From: Marivirga tractuosa DSM 4126
Lineage (GTDB): Bacteria > Bacteroidota > Bacteroidia > Cytophagales > Cyclobacteriaceae
Direction of reading: 5' to 3'
Assembly (NCBI RefSeq): GCF_000183425.1
Contig: NC_014759.1
Span: 1,488,001 to 1,552,000, forward strand
Length of the DNA stretch: 64,000 nt
Part shown: in pieces, positions 39,253 through 48,110 of the stretch
Layout of the letters: each line of letters begins with the position of its first letter
How positions within the stretch are numbered: position 1 is the stretch's first letter
Notes under the pieces: generated by a model
Seen by the model: the letters and a program-made list of their open reading frames with translations, nothing else
Told to the model about the DNA's origin: nothing
The model's database searches: none
Translations under genes and position numbers: made by a program

Positions 39253-41994
39253 TCATCTAAAATTTCGAAGTTGATAGGTAAATGTTAGCATAAAATAGCG
39301 TTGAAGAACTTGTGTTTGGCTTTCTTCCAGATATTGCGAAGTCACTTCTTGATTAAAACTTTGGTTTTGACCTAGTAAATCAAAAACAGATAATTCTAAT
39401 TCACCTCTGTCATCTTTTAAAAATTTCTTGGCGAGGCCCATATTCCACAGTGTGTATTTTGTGTCAAAGCTATTATTTATTCCAGTGTATTTCTGGTAAG
39501 AAGCTTCATTTCGAAATACAAATCCCTTTGGAAATATCAAATTGACCGTTGAACCGACAGTCTGTGTGTAATATTGATTGTTTGTTTTGGATTGTAGGGA
39601 GTTTAGAACACGACTTCCTGCGACCTGATAATAGACATTATAATCTATATTTTCACTAATATTACTCACTAATCCCACCTTTAAATCAGCAGAATACGTC
39701 TCAGCTGTATTGCTTACCCCATTGGTCAGTCCTGGTAAATTAACATATCCAAGCCCTGCTGATAGATTCAAGTTATTTTTGATGGGAGATATTGGCACTC
39801 CATAGCTTGTATTATTTCGGACGGACCAATATCCATCGAAGTTGGTTGGACTTGTAATCTGAGCACCTTTTGTCAAAACAACTCCTCCAGCAGTGACAGA
39901 ATCTTCTTCAATAATGGCTGTACTATTTCCAATATAATTATTGCTGGTTTTTATACTCGTTCTATTTGATAGCGTGGCATTTATGTCAAAATAATTCTTT
40001 TGAAGTCGGAAATCTAAATTATGATTGTAAGATAAATCTAGATTAGGATTACCCGCTGATAAGAACAAAGGATTACTATTATCTACCACGGTCTGAAGTT
40101 GGCTAGCACTTGGAACTGTGGTAGTGGCGGCATATCTTAGAAAGAAGTTACCTTCCTCACCTAATTGAAAGCGGGTAAGCAATGAAGGTAAAAAGTTACC
40201 AAAAGCTTGATTTGAACGCTCATTAGTTAGCGACAATAAGTTGCTATTTTTTAAAGCAGCATATTGATAGGAAAGCCCGACATCAAAGATATTACCATAT
40301 TTATTATTTGAATAGTTAATACCTGGTAAATGGGTTTGGTAAACGCTCTCAATCGTATTCGACAATTCATTACTAAACACTTTGGCTGAAGCGTTCTCTT
40401 CTAAAAAGAAAGTCTCGGTTTCAATATTCCTGACTGAATTATTAAAAGTGTAGCTGGCTGCTACTTGACCAGTTAGACCCACAGGCTCAGTATAAGTGAC
40501 CGTAGCTCCTGTTGACAGTTCATATTCTTCAGTCTTATAATCAATCAGTGAATCAAGTACTAAATCCTCAAATAAACTTTCACGTGTGGTCGGTTGATAT
40601 TTAGTATTTAGATCAAGGGATACCGTTCTACCTACCTTTTCGAATTTATGTTGAAAGATCAGGTTATTGCTGAAGTTCAACGAATTGTTAAAGCTGTTAT
40701 AGCTATTGGATGTTTCATTGATTGGCTCCTCCTCATCGTTTAATGTCTGGCCAAAGGTAGTTTCACTGCTTTCATTATCCTGATAGCTAATTGCGGATCT
40801 AAGCAATAAACTATTATTTTCATTAATTTCATGGTTAAGCCTCAAATTCAATCGATGATTGGTGTTATTAGTTGTCGTTTGTTGCTCTTCAGAATAAAAT
40901 TGAGAGCCATTAGAAAGAAAAGTTTCTCGATTCAATAGTGCGTCATTATTATTGATGGAGTTATTAAAAAAGTAACTTCCTTCGAAAGTTGTTTTTGCCG
41001 ATAATTCATCACTAAAATTTACGCCAGATGAATGAGTCGAAGTTATTCCATCTTGTGTCCCAGTAATGAAGGTCTGATCTCCTCCTCTTCGAGCACCACC
41101 TCTTCCTCCACCAGCACTAACTCCAATAAGATCTTCACTACCAAAATTCTGCTGATTGATATTATTTGACATTCCCAAGAAAGTTATTCGTTGATCTCCA
41201 TCGAAGAAATTAAGAGTCGCTCCCGCTTTATATAATCCATTTTCTCCGTATCCAGCATATAGTTTTCCAAATTGACCATTTCTCTTGTCCTCTTTGGTGA
41301 CCACATTCATTGTTTTGGTGGTATTACCATCGTCAAAACCCGCCAATCTAGCCTGATCACTTTCCTCATCATACACTTGTATTTTATCCACTATATCAGC
41401 TGGAATAGTATTAAGAGAGAGTAAAGGGTCTTGTCCAAAAAACCTCTTTCCATCCAATAAAACTTGCTCTACACTTTCTCCATTTGCCGTCACTCCTTCG
41501 CTGCTAACCACTATACCTGGCATTTTGCTCACCAGGTCTTTTGCTGAAGCATCAGGATTTGTTTTATAGGCAAGCGCATTGTACTGGGTGGTATCCCCAA
41601 GTTGCTGCACGGCAATTACATCTCCTTTAACAATAACTTCCTTCAAGGAGGCTACATCAGGCTCTAATTTGATGAGTCCCAAGTCTGTCTCCGCCAAAGT
41701 TATTCTTATGATTTTTGTGAAGGTTTTATATCCAACGTAAGAAATTCTTACTTTATAGAAAGCTTGTTCCACTTCATTTAATTGGAACTTACCCTCTGCA
41801 TCAGCTACTGAATATTTTGAACGTGCTGAATCTTTCACATTAACCATTAATACCGTAGCTCCTACAAGAGGCAATCCATCTGAATTATCCTTTAAAATGC
41901 CAAAAACGGTCGATTTCTGTACTTGACTTTGTGCATTTAATTCTATGCAACTAATCCCTACTAAAAGTACCATTATCAAAGAGAACTTTTTCAT
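39253..41994 (-). CDS. TonB-dependent-receptor-like outer membrane beta-barrel protein
   Basis: A 913-aa outer membrane protein. Signal peptide 1-21, CarboxypepD-regulatory-like domain about 28-105 (GLPLVGATVLMVNV, FYKVRISYVGYKTF), plug-like domain about 110-235 (LVSKMPGIVVSSEGVTANGE, VLLDGKRFFGQDP), a Gly/Arg-rich loop near 295-310 (GGGRGGARRGGDQ) and a C-terminal barrel ending TYQLRNFR. It resembles the outer-membrane beta-barrel family with TonB-receptor plug but no SusD partner. The start overlaps the stop of the Spy-like gene by one base, so the two are translationally coupled. Substrate unknown. Confidence 0.85.
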   Translation of the reverse strand: MKKFSLIMVLLVGISCIELNAQSQVQKSTVFGILKDNSDGLPLVGATVLMVNVKDSARSKYSVADAEGKFQLNEVEQAFYKVRISYVGYKTFTKIIRITLAETDLGLIKLEPDVASLKEVIVKGDVIAVQQLGDTTQYNALAYKTNPDASAKDLVSKMPGIVVSSEGVTANGESVEQVLLDGKRFFGQDPLLSLNTIPADIVDKIQVYDEESDQARLAGFDDGNTTKTMNVVTKEDKRNGQFGKLYAGYGENGLYKAGATLNFFDGDQRITFLGMSNNINQQNFGSEDLIGVSAGGGRGGARRGGDQTFITGTQDGITSTHSSGVNFSDELSAKTTFEGSYFFNNSINNNDALLNRETFLSNGSQFYSEEQQTTTNNTNHRLNLRLNHEINENNSLLLRSAISYQDNESSETTFGQTLNDEEEPINETSNSYNSFNNSLNFSNNLIFQHKFEKVGRTVSLDLNTKYQPTTRESLFEDLVLDSLIDYKTEEYELSTGATVTYTEPVGLTGQVAASYTFNNSVRNIETETFFLEENASAKVFSNELSNTIESVYQTHLPGINYSNNKYGNIFDVGLSYQYAALKNSNLLSLTNERSNQAFGNFLPSLLTRFQLGEEGNFFLRYAATTTVPSASQLQTVVDNSNPLFLSAGNPNLDLSYNHNLDFRLQKNYFDINATLSNRTSIKTSNNYIGNSTAIIEEDSVTAGGVVLTKGAQITSPTNFDGYWSVRNNTSYGVPISPIKNNLNLSAGLGYVNLPGLTNGVSNTAETYSADLKVGLVSNISENIDYNVYYQVAGSRVLNSLQSKTNNQYYTQTVGSTVNLIFPKGFVFRNEASYQKYTGINNSFDTKYTLWNMGLAKKFLKDDRGELELSVFDLLGQNQSFNQEVTSQYLEESQTQVLQRYFMLTFTYQLRNFR

Positions 41995-42398
41995 TAGTCG
42001 ATAGAATTTTGACCAGATTCCTGCTCCTTTCTTCTGGCTCTTGGTTTAGATATACTTTCATAGATCGCATATTGATCCTCATTTAAGACATCCCTAATTA
42101 ATGCATCCTTTTCTGCTCTTAGAGTTTCCATCTTTTCCCTCATACCTTCTCTGGTGCCTGAACTTCTTAGCTCCTTCATTGTCTCCTCTAGTGTTACTTG
42201 AAACTCTTCATAAATCCCATCTAAAAGAAGCTTCTGATCACTATTCAGGTCTTCCACTTTTTCATATAAAGCTTGCTTTTCTCTTTTAATCATCTCCTCA
42301 GGTCCGCCCCCTGCTCTCCTTCCACCAGGACCTTGTGAAAAGGCGCTAAAAGAAAGTCCTAGAAATGCTATTACTGCTAAAAATTGGATCTTCTTCAT
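41994..42398 (-). CDS. Periplasmic Spy/LTxxQ-like small protein
   Basis: A 134-aa exported protein with a signal peptide (1-21, ending AFSQG), a Gly/Arg-rich linker and a helical Spy/CpxP-like region (EKVEDLNSDQKLLLDGIYEE and LRAEKDALIRDVLNEDQYAI), where LNxDQ stands in for the LTxxQ motif. Spy-like proteins are periplasmic chaperones or metal-responsive sensors. It is coupled to the beta-barrel gene downstream and could help that barrel's biogenesis; this pairing recurs in Bacteroidota. Confidence 0.7.
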   Translation of the reverse strand: MKKIQFLAVIAFLGLSFSAFSQGPGGRRAGGGPEEMIKREKQALYEKVEDLNSDQKLLLDGIYEEFQVTLEETMKELRSSGTREGMREKMETLRAEKDALIRDVLNEDQYAIYESISKPRARRKEQESGQNSID

Positions 42399-43042
42399 CT
42401 TGTCTTTTTTTTTGATTCAGAGGTTAGACGGTAAAATCGAAAACATCCCTCGCAACCTTTGAAAAAAAATGATTGGAATAAAAAATTAGTAATTCAAGGG
42501 AAAAAGAAAAGGCGGACCTTCTACAGATCAAAAACATGACTATATGAAAAATTTACACTGTAGGTATTATATCAATTAGGGGAATGCAAGGGTTTCCTTG
42601 CTCGCTGTTTGCAAAAAAGGTGAGAGTAGTGCCATCAATAAACTAAGTTGGAAAATCCCAGCTAGCGCCAACTTATAGGTTTGTGCTCAATCCTTTTATC
42701 AGAAAACTTGTCACTTGTGACCAAACACCAAACCGTTCTAGAAAAAATAAACTTTAATTTCTAAAAATTTGAACTTCAAAAAATAGAATTTTAATCGAAA
42801 TTTTCTGTTCAATCCCACTTCCAATATTATATTTTAATTATGTTTATAAGTAAAAGTATATTAAGCTACAAAACTATAGTTTTACTGAATGCACCAAAAG
42901 GTGCATTTAGCAATTCAATAGCAATATCCGATAAAATAGTCCACGATGGCAATAGCTAAGCCTTACAACTAATGGAAAAAGTCTTACTTTTTACAACAAT
43001 ATTCTTTAAAGCAAATCCTCATGAAAATGAAAAGTAGTTCAT
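42399..43042. other. Divergent intergenic region with one hairpin
   Basis: About 640 bp without a supported gene. A perfect 8-bp hairpin AATGCACC-aaaa-GGTGCATT lies at 42888-42907, without a clear T run on either side; it could be an operator or part of a 5' leader for the LytTR gene. The remainder is featureless AT-rich DNA. Confidence 0.5.
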
Positions 43043-43783
43043 ATGAATAAACTGAATCCATCTATCAAATACCACTTACTTGTAGGTGTATTCTTCGCCC
43101 TATGGGGTTTTCTTTTCATGTATATGGTAAAACCTTTTAGTGATCACACGACTGGTTTTTATTTTTGGATCCGATCCAGTATAGGTTTCAATCTGATTGC
43201 CTTCTTAGCCTATGGACTGATAGCCATTATCCAAAAAGCAATATTTGACAAAATCCAGAGGTGGTCTGTTGGCCTTGAAGTCAGTGTTCTCCTATTATTT
43301 TACATCATTCATACTATTGGCACATTTGTGTTTTATAAAAGCCCAGTAATTAATGGTGGTTACACTTTTCTTGAATGGAACACTGAAATCATGTTGAGGG
43401 CAGCAATTGTCAACCTCACTATTTTGGCCATTGCCAGAAGCTATCTCATTAAATTAATACCTGTCAAGGAAGACATCCTGATCATCAAGGGAGATAACAA
43501 ACTCGATATATTAAAAATTAAGAAGGCGGAATTGATTTGTGTATCCAACGCTCAAAATTATGTTGAGATCTTTTTCACTCAAAGCAATACCCTTCATTCC
43601 AAACTCATTCGCACCTCATTAAAAAACATAAAAGCAGAATTTGATTTCTTATTGCAAGTACACCGTTCACATCTCATCAATCCTACTCATTTCAAATCGT
43701 GGAAAGACTCAAGTACCGTTTACCTGACCGAAATGGAGATTCCCGTTTCCAAAACTTTCAATAAGGAACTTCTGGCTGCATAG
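43043..43783 (+). CDS. Membrane-bound LytTR transcriptional regulator
   Basis: A 246-aa protein with four N-terminal TM helices (about 12-28, 42-63, 78-97, 117-138) and a C-terminal LytTR DNA-binding domain (about 150-245: ELICVSNAQNYVEIFF, LLQVHRSHLINPTHF, PVSKTFNKELL). There is no receiver domain, so it is a one-component regulator tethered to the membrane, a form common in Bacteroidota. Two pairs of TACC direct repeats with LytTR-type 21-bp spacing lie just downstream, in front of the CPBP protease gene, its probable target. Confidence 0.88.
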   Translation: MNKLNPSIKYHLLVGVFFALWGFLFMYMVKPFSDHTTGFYFWIRSSIGFNLIAFLAYGLIAIIQKAIFDKIQRWSVGLEVSVLLLFYIIHTIGTFVFYKSPVINGGYTFLEWNTEIMLRAAIVNLTILAIARSYLIKLIPVKEDILIIKGDNKLDILKIKKAELICVSNAQNYVEIFFTQSNTLHSKLIRTSLKNIKAEFDFLLQVHRSHLINPTHFKSWKDSSTVYLTEMEIPVSKTFNKELLAA

Positions 43784-43790
43784 TTTTTTA

Positions 43791-43871
43791 TACCTGTAAG
43801 GAGGCATTTCGTACCAGTGAATTTTTGGGTAAAATCTTCATACCTAAATATGGCGCTTTTATACCTAAACA
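43791..43871 (+). promoter_or_regulatory. Two pairs of LytTR-type direct repeats
   Basis: TACC-starting elements occur at 43791 (TACCTGTAAG), 43812 (TACCAGTGA), 43841 (TACCTAAATA) and 43862 (TACCTAAAC). Spacing within each pair is exactly 21 bp, the 9-bp site plus 12-bp gap pattern known for LytTR domains. They lie between the LytTR gene and the CPBP protease gene. Confidence 0.5.
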
Positions 43872-43935
43872 TCCTTAAAGTGTAAATTGACAAAGTTTTT
43901 GATCCACCTTTGTTTCAAATCAAAAACAAACGACT

Positions 43936-44598
43936 ATGAAAAAAATTACCGTACGCCAAATATTAATTCCATTACTTACTGTTTCTATCATCTGCTTTTT
44001 ATGGTTTGGGCCCATGGAAAGAATGATCATAGAGAATATCATTATTTCGATAATAATCATCATAGCTAATTCTATTGAATATAAAGGAAAGCCATTTTCA
44101 GCCCTTGGCTTTAAACGTGAAAATTTCACTTTCAAAAACATTTTCGTGAAGGCTCCAATAGTTGCTTTAGGGCTCTTTGCATTGTATGCCTTTATATTAG
44201 TTCCTGGCTACACAATACTTACTGGAGCTCCAATAGATTATTCAAATTTCGATCAATTGGAAGGAAATCTTATAGCCTGTTTAATTGCTTTACCTGTAGT
44301 ATGGCTTACTGCTGGCTTTGGAGAAGAAATCATCTTTCGCGGCTACTTCATGCGGCAATTCGTGAAATTCTTTGGGGATAGCAAACTCAGTATTCTACTT
44401 AACATCATACTATTTGCTTGCTTTTTTGGCTTTATGCATAGCCAGCAAGGGATTACAGGGCAACTAGTTACAGGCACAGTAGGAGCTCTACTGGCCTTGA
44501 TTTTCTACTTGCGAAAATACGACTTGTGGTTCGTAATTGCGGTCCATGGTTTTTTTGACACGATCGCTCTAATTTGCATTTACTTTGGTTTGGCATAA
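43936..44598 (+). CDS. CPBP-family intramembrane glutamic endopeptidase
   Basis: A 220-aa membrane protein with about seven TM helices. The catalytic signatures are GEEIIFRGYF (EExxxR) near residue 131, the His in FGFMHSQQG near 173 and HGFFD near 205. CPBP/Abi proteases relate to CAAX prenyl protease 2 and serve in bacteriocin immunity or processing. It follows the LytTR gene across a repeat-containing promoter region and is followed by a terminator, so it is monocistronic and probably LytTR-controlled. Substrate unknown. Confidence 0.88.
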   Translation: MKKITVRQILIPLLTVSIICFLWFGPMERMIIENIIISIIIIIANSIEYKGKPFSALGFKRENFTFKNIFVKAPIVALGLFALYAFILVPGYTILTGAPIDYSNFDQLEGNLIACLIALPVVWLTAGFGEEIIFRGYFMRQFVKFFGDSKLSILLNIILFACFFGFMHSQQGITGQLVTGTVGALLALIFYLRKYDLWFVIAVHGFFDTIALICIYFGLA

Positions 44599-44680
44599 TA
44601 GATGTTGGCAATAAATGGCTGATACAAAGCAATTGCCATCAAACACAATCATCTCTGAGCATAATGAGCTTTTTGTGAAG

Positions 44681-44725
44681 GCTGTCTCTATCGGATCCGT
44701 CCTAGAGATAGCTGCTGACTTTTTT
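44681..44725 (+). terminator. Rho-independent terminator
   Basis: GCTGTCTCTA (44681-44690) pairs with TAGAGATAGC (44703-44712), including one G-T pair, and a run of T starts at 44720. It lies downstream of the CPBP protease gene. Confidence 0.55.
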
Positions 44726-44764
44726 ATGCTTAGTCTTTTATATAAATTTGAATAAATTGTAAAA

Positions 44765-45187
44765 ATGCCAACAATACAGAAAACCTTCAAGTTAAGGGCC
44801 TATTCTAGGGGCTTTCATTTAATAGAAAGAGAAATTGAAGAAAATATGCCTGATCTAAGGGATATAAAAGCTGGGATTGCCCACATTTTTATCCACCATA
44901 CTTCCGCTGGACTTACTTTGAATGAAAATGCAGACCCTACAGTAAGAGGAGATTTTGAAAGACACTTTAACAAAATGGTACCGGAAAACATGGATTATTA
45001 CCAACATACCCAAGAAGGGCCAGATGATATGCCCGCACATATTAAAGCTTCTCTGCTAGGCAGCTCGGTGAGTGTTCCAATTCAAAACGGTAAACTACTG
45101 ACTGGGACTTGGCAAGGTGTTTATCTTTGTGAGCATAGAAACCATGCAGGTGGTAGAATAATCACGATTACGGTGATGGGTGATTAA
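44765..45187 (+). CDS. yjbQ: YjbQ/UPF0047 family protein
   Basis: A 140-aa protein matching the YjbQ family end to end: HIFIHHTSAGLTLNENADPT, DFERHFNKMVPE, GTWQGVYLCEHRNHAGGR. Family members form trimers, bind metal through conserved His residues and show weak thiamine-phosphate synthase activity in vitro; the true role is debated. The gene is monocistronic, between the CPBP gene and a convergent PH-like gene. Confidence 0.92.
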   Translation: MPTIQKTFKLRAYSRGFHLIEREIEENMPDLRDIKAGIAHIFIHHTSAGLTLNENADPTVRGDFERHFNKMVPENMDYYQHTQEGPDDMPAHIKASLLGSSVSVPIQNGKLLTGTWQGVYLCEHRNHAGGRIITITVMGD

Positions 45188-45220
45188 ATGTCACCTTCAA
45201 TGATTTACCTACTATCAACC

Positions 45221-45646
45221 CTAAATTAAGTTATTTTGAATTTTAGGATTAAGTTCACTTAAATCTTTTGAAAAGGAAATTTTGTCCTTTGGTGAAATGA
45301 TTACTCTTCCAAAGTCCCCATGTTTGATTTCAATCCTATCAAAAGATGGTGCTGGTGAAGACAGAATGCTACTTGTATTAGAAATCTTTTTTATCTCATT
45401 TATATTAATTACTCTAAAAGCAAAGAACCCCATCTTGATTTTCAACTGCCCATTTTCAACGGTGTAGACCGTCTGAAAAAACAAATATAAAATGAAACCA
45501 TATAAAGCAAGTAACCCTACCAATACAATTGAAACCAAATGACCCAATCCGTTATTAAGAAGGTCAAATATAAATGGAGCAAAAAAGATCACGAATATAA
45601 ATACTAACAATCCGTAGGATACTTTAGCGGGATGTTTTTTAGTCAT
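45221..45646 (-). CDS. PH-domain-like two-TM membrane protein
   Basis: A 141-aa protein from the ATG at 45646 (MTKKHPAKVSYG). Two TM helices lie at about 12-30 and 37-57 (LVSIVLVGLLALYGFILYLF). They are followed by a small beta-rich domain (VENGQLKIKMGFFAFRVINI, RIEIKHGDFGRVIISPKDK) similar to bacterial PH/DUF1648-like domains. Function unknown. It is convergent with yjbQ. Confidence 0.7.
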   Translation of the reverse strand: MTKKHPAKVSYGLLVFIFVIFFAPFIFDLLNNGLGHLVSIVLVGLLALYGFILYLFFQTVYTVENGQLKIKMGFFAFRVININEIKKISNTSSILSSPAPSFDRIEIKHGDFGRVIISPKDKISFSKDLSELNPKIQNNLI

Positions 45647-45719
45647 TTTAGTAGTAATTGCAAACAATAACCTATTGAATTATCTACAAGATAGAAAATT
45701 CTGATTTAATTCAATGAAA

Positions 45720-46331
45720 TTATTGGTCCACAATAGTCCGAAAGGTAAGGTTCACCCTTGGTGAGTGAATTTTCTTAGTCGGAGGCAGACGATGGAGCCA
45801 GTGAGATTGTGTTACATCTTTCATCACTAACAAACTTCCATTTTCCAACCAGGTTTCTACTTTTTCTTTAGATTCTTTATGCTTAAATGCGAATTTTCGT
45901 TCTGCGCCAAAACTGACCGAAGCTATGGCTCCATTTTTTCTTAAATCTTTTTCTCCATCACTATGCCAGGCCATCCCTTCTTCACCTGAATGATATAAAT
46001 TCAATAAGCAAGAATTATAGGTTTCTCCTGACTGAAGCTCTACTTCCTTCTTTATCTGCTTAAGCGCCTCAGTCCATGGTTTCGCATATTTGGTCACTTT
46101 AGAGTAGGTGTAAGAAAATGGTTTTTCACCATACCAGGCCACTTTACGTTTAGTAATTATTTCCTTGCCAAACATGATGGCTTTATCATGCTCCCATTCT
46201 ATTTCATTAAAAAGATTATTGTAGAAATGGAAAGTCTCTTTATCCTTGAAGATTCTTCCATAGTAATGTACAGTGCCTTCATAAGGCAATAGGTTTTTGT
46301 CAGGATTAAAGGGGTGGTCAAATAATTTCAT
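45720..46331 (-). CDS. alkB: AlkB-like Fe(II)/2-oxoglutarate dioxygenase
   Basis: A 203-aa DNA/RNA repair dioxygenase. The iron-binding His and Asp are in MAWHSDGE (near 124), the second His in MKDVTQSHWLHRLP (near 175), and the 2-oxoglutarate-binding Arg in SPRVNLTFR near the C-terminus. The family oxidatively removes alkyl groups from bases such as 1-meA and 3-meC. The ATG at 46331 (MKLFDHPF) is preferred over 46349. It is single-domain with no Ada partner nearby; length and motifs are closest to the eukaryote-like ALKBH2/3-type bacterial AlkB. Confidence 0.9.
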   Translation of the reverse strand: MKLFDHPFNPDKNLLPYEGTVHYYGRIFKDKETFHFYNNLFNEIEWEHDKAIMFGKEIITKRKVAWYGEKPFSYTYSKVTKYAKPWTEALKQIKKEVELQSGETYNSCLLNLYHSGEEGMAWHSDGEKDLRKNGAIASVSFGAERKFAFKHKESKEKVETWLENGSLLVMKDVTQSHWLHRLPPTKKIHSPRVNLTFRTIVDQ

Positions 46332-46390
46332 CTTAAAAATTTCAGGCAATGAAGAGATAGATTTACTGAGATGTGGGTTTAGTAATAAAT

Positions 46391-46984
46391 CTATTTGTCC
46401 TTAGGCAACTCAATCACAATCTCGTTTTTACGATTGAAAACTTCATATGGAGCATTATAACCAAAGAAATAAAATCTATTGGTATAGATGATGCCTTCTT
46501 CCTCTAATGCAGCTATTAGTTTTTCTTTGTATTTCTGAATCTTTTCATCATCGGCCCATCCTCCAAACGAAATAGCTGCCATCTTTTTTTCAGGCTCTTC
46601 TTTGAATTCTATATTTGATTCATTCGGATTTGGCAAGTCCTCCTTATTGTACTTTTTCGGCACCAGAAACATCATCGTCATAGAATCTTCTAAAGACATG
46701 CTGACAGGAGAAGTCATAGCTATTTTTTCATTGCTCTCATTACCACCGAAGATATAACCTGCTAACATAGAAAACCCCTTGCTAGACATCTTCTTATAAT
46801 TATTACTCGGAAGTCTCACAGAAGTGAAAAGACTTGCTTCATAGCTACGAATTTCAAAATCTTTAAATTTCTTTTCAACCTTATATGGATAGGTTTCAAT
46901 ATCATTTTGACTGTTCATAGCAAATAATTGTACGACCACAAAGGCAAGTAATAGAACCCCCGATATAATTAGAAATATTTTCAT
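46391..46984 (-). CDS. SOUL family heme-binding protein
   Basis: A 197-aa protein with an N-terminal TM or signal anchor (1-22) and a SOUL domain (about 30-195: YKVEKKFKDFEIRSYEASLF, KIAMTSPVSMSLEDSMTMMF, FGGWADDEKIQKYKEKLIAA, FYFFGYNAPYEVFNRKNEIV). SOUL proteins bind heme or related ligands; the function in bacteria is unclear. It precedes alkB on the same strand with a 59-bp gap, so cotranscription is possible but no functional link is evident. Confidence 0.88.
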   Translation of the reverse strand: MKIFLIISGVLLLAFVVVQLFAMNSQNDIETYPYKVEKKFKDFEIRSYEASLFTSVRLPSNNYKKMSSKGFSMLAGYIFGGNESNEKIAMTSPVSMSLEDSMTMMFLVPKKYNKEDLPNPNESNIEFKEEPEKKMAAISFGGWADDEKIQKYKEKLIAALEEEGIIYTNRFYFFGYNAPYEVFNRKNEIVIELPKDK

Positions 46985-47081
46985 TAATTATGTTACTTAA
47001 ATTATTGTATAATTAACGAAGCATTAGGATAAGCGTTGTAGTTGTAAAATATACTTAAATATATGACATTCAGTAATTTCT

Positions 47082-47516
47082 CTAATCTAATGGAACCAAG
47101 AGCAGAGGTATTTTAGACCTCTTAATTATCCCAGCAGAAACGCTTTCCATAAATGCTTTATACAAAAAATTATGGTCATGATGCCCCGCAATAATCAAAT
47201 CTGCCTTAAGCTTCTGAGCTTCTTTGATAACCATTTCCACGGTTGCCCCTTGCACCAATAAACCCTCGGACTCTACTCCTTTTGAAACTAACTTCTCGGT
47301 GTACTTTTGTAGTAACTGATGCTCCTCATGTAATTCAGATGCCCTCATGGCTCTCACGTATTGCGGACCTACACCGTAACCAACAAAATCGGGTTCAGGC
47401 GCTGCAATGTGAACTAGCCATACCTTAGCATCAAAGGCTTTACCTAGCTCAAAAGCCTTGTCCAACAAAAGCTTCTCTTGCTCATTGAAATCGATAGAAA
47501 CCAGTATATTTTTCAT
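47082..47516 (-). CDS. Universal stress protein (UspA family)
   Basis: A 144-aa single-domain Usp: MKNILVSIDFNEQEKLLLDK at the N-terminus, DLIIAGHHDHNFLYKAFMES and IIKRSKIPLLLVPLD at the C-terminus. The nucleotide-binding pattern Gx2Gx9G(S/T) is only partly kept (GHHDHNF...SVSAG), so ATP binding is uncertain. Start at the second ATG (47516), matching the normal MKxILV beginning; ATG 47525 is an alternative. Likely cytoplasmic and induced by stress or starvation. Confidence 0.88.
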   Translation of the reverse strand: MKNILVSIDFNEQEKLLLDKAFELGKAFDAKVWLVHIAAPEPDFVGYGVGPQYVRAMRASELHEEHQLLQKYTEKLVSKGVESEGLLVQGATVEMVIKEAQKLKADLIIAGHHDHNFLYKAFMESVSAGIIKRSKIPLLLVPLD

Positions 47517-47594
47517 AGCATTCAAGTTTATGATTTTACAACACTCCTCTATTAAAATATACGATTTATTGAAGGAAAAGATAGAATTTAGGCT

Positions 47595-47975
47595 TCAATC
47601 TACAACTAGCTCAATACTAAGTGCACCATATTCTTCATTAGGACTGTCGGTATGAATTTCATAAGTATAGTTACCGTTTTTCAATGGAGTTTCTCCCACA
47701 TAATCTATAGGTTGTATTCTGAAAATATTTCCATTAATTTCTAGCTTAACATAAGCATAGCGATATGCAGTTTCAAATACTTTATAATCTGAAATGCTTC
47801 CAGACTTTAAGTCTCCAAAATTAACATCACCAGTAGTGGTATTGATAATAATATTTTCATAATCATAGATACTGGTATTAGCTAATCGTATGTTAACAGC
47901 TGATTTATTGACATCACTTTCTGAACAGCTCAAAAAGATTGTAATAAGGGTGAGTAATATCATCATGTTTTTCAT
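47595..47975 (-). CDS. Putative lipoprotein, unknown
   Basis: A 126-aa protein with a signal peptide and lipobox (TIFLSCSES, Cys near 17). The mature part is beta-rich (VNIRLANTSIYDYENIIINT, YAYVKLEINGNIFRIQPIDY, GNYTYEIHT). It resembles small Bacteroidota lipoproteins of unknown role. It is monocistronic between lysS and the Usp gene. Confidence 0.7.
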   Translation of the reverse strand: MKNMMILLTLITIFLSCSESDVNKSAVNIRLANTSIYDYENIIINTTTGDVNFGDLKSGSISDYKVFETAYRYAYVKLEINGNIFRIQPIDYVGETPLKNGNYTYEIHTDSPNEEYGALSIELVVD

Positions 47976-48049
47976 ACTTTGAAGACACCTAATTCATTTT
48001 TATGGTTGCAACAAGAATCAGCTTAAGCAGAAAAATCATATCAAATGCT

Positions 48050-48076
48050 AAACAAAAAAAGCCGGCTAAACCGGCT
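48050..48076 (-). terminator. Rho-independent terminator of lysS
   Basis: AGCCGG/CCGGCT stem (48060-48065 and 48071-48076) with a 5-nt loop and a run of T on the minus strand. It lies 35 bp after the lysS stop. Confidence 0.75.
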
Positions 48077-48110
48077 CTTCTATATTAATTTATGTTCTAT
48101 TCTAATTAAT

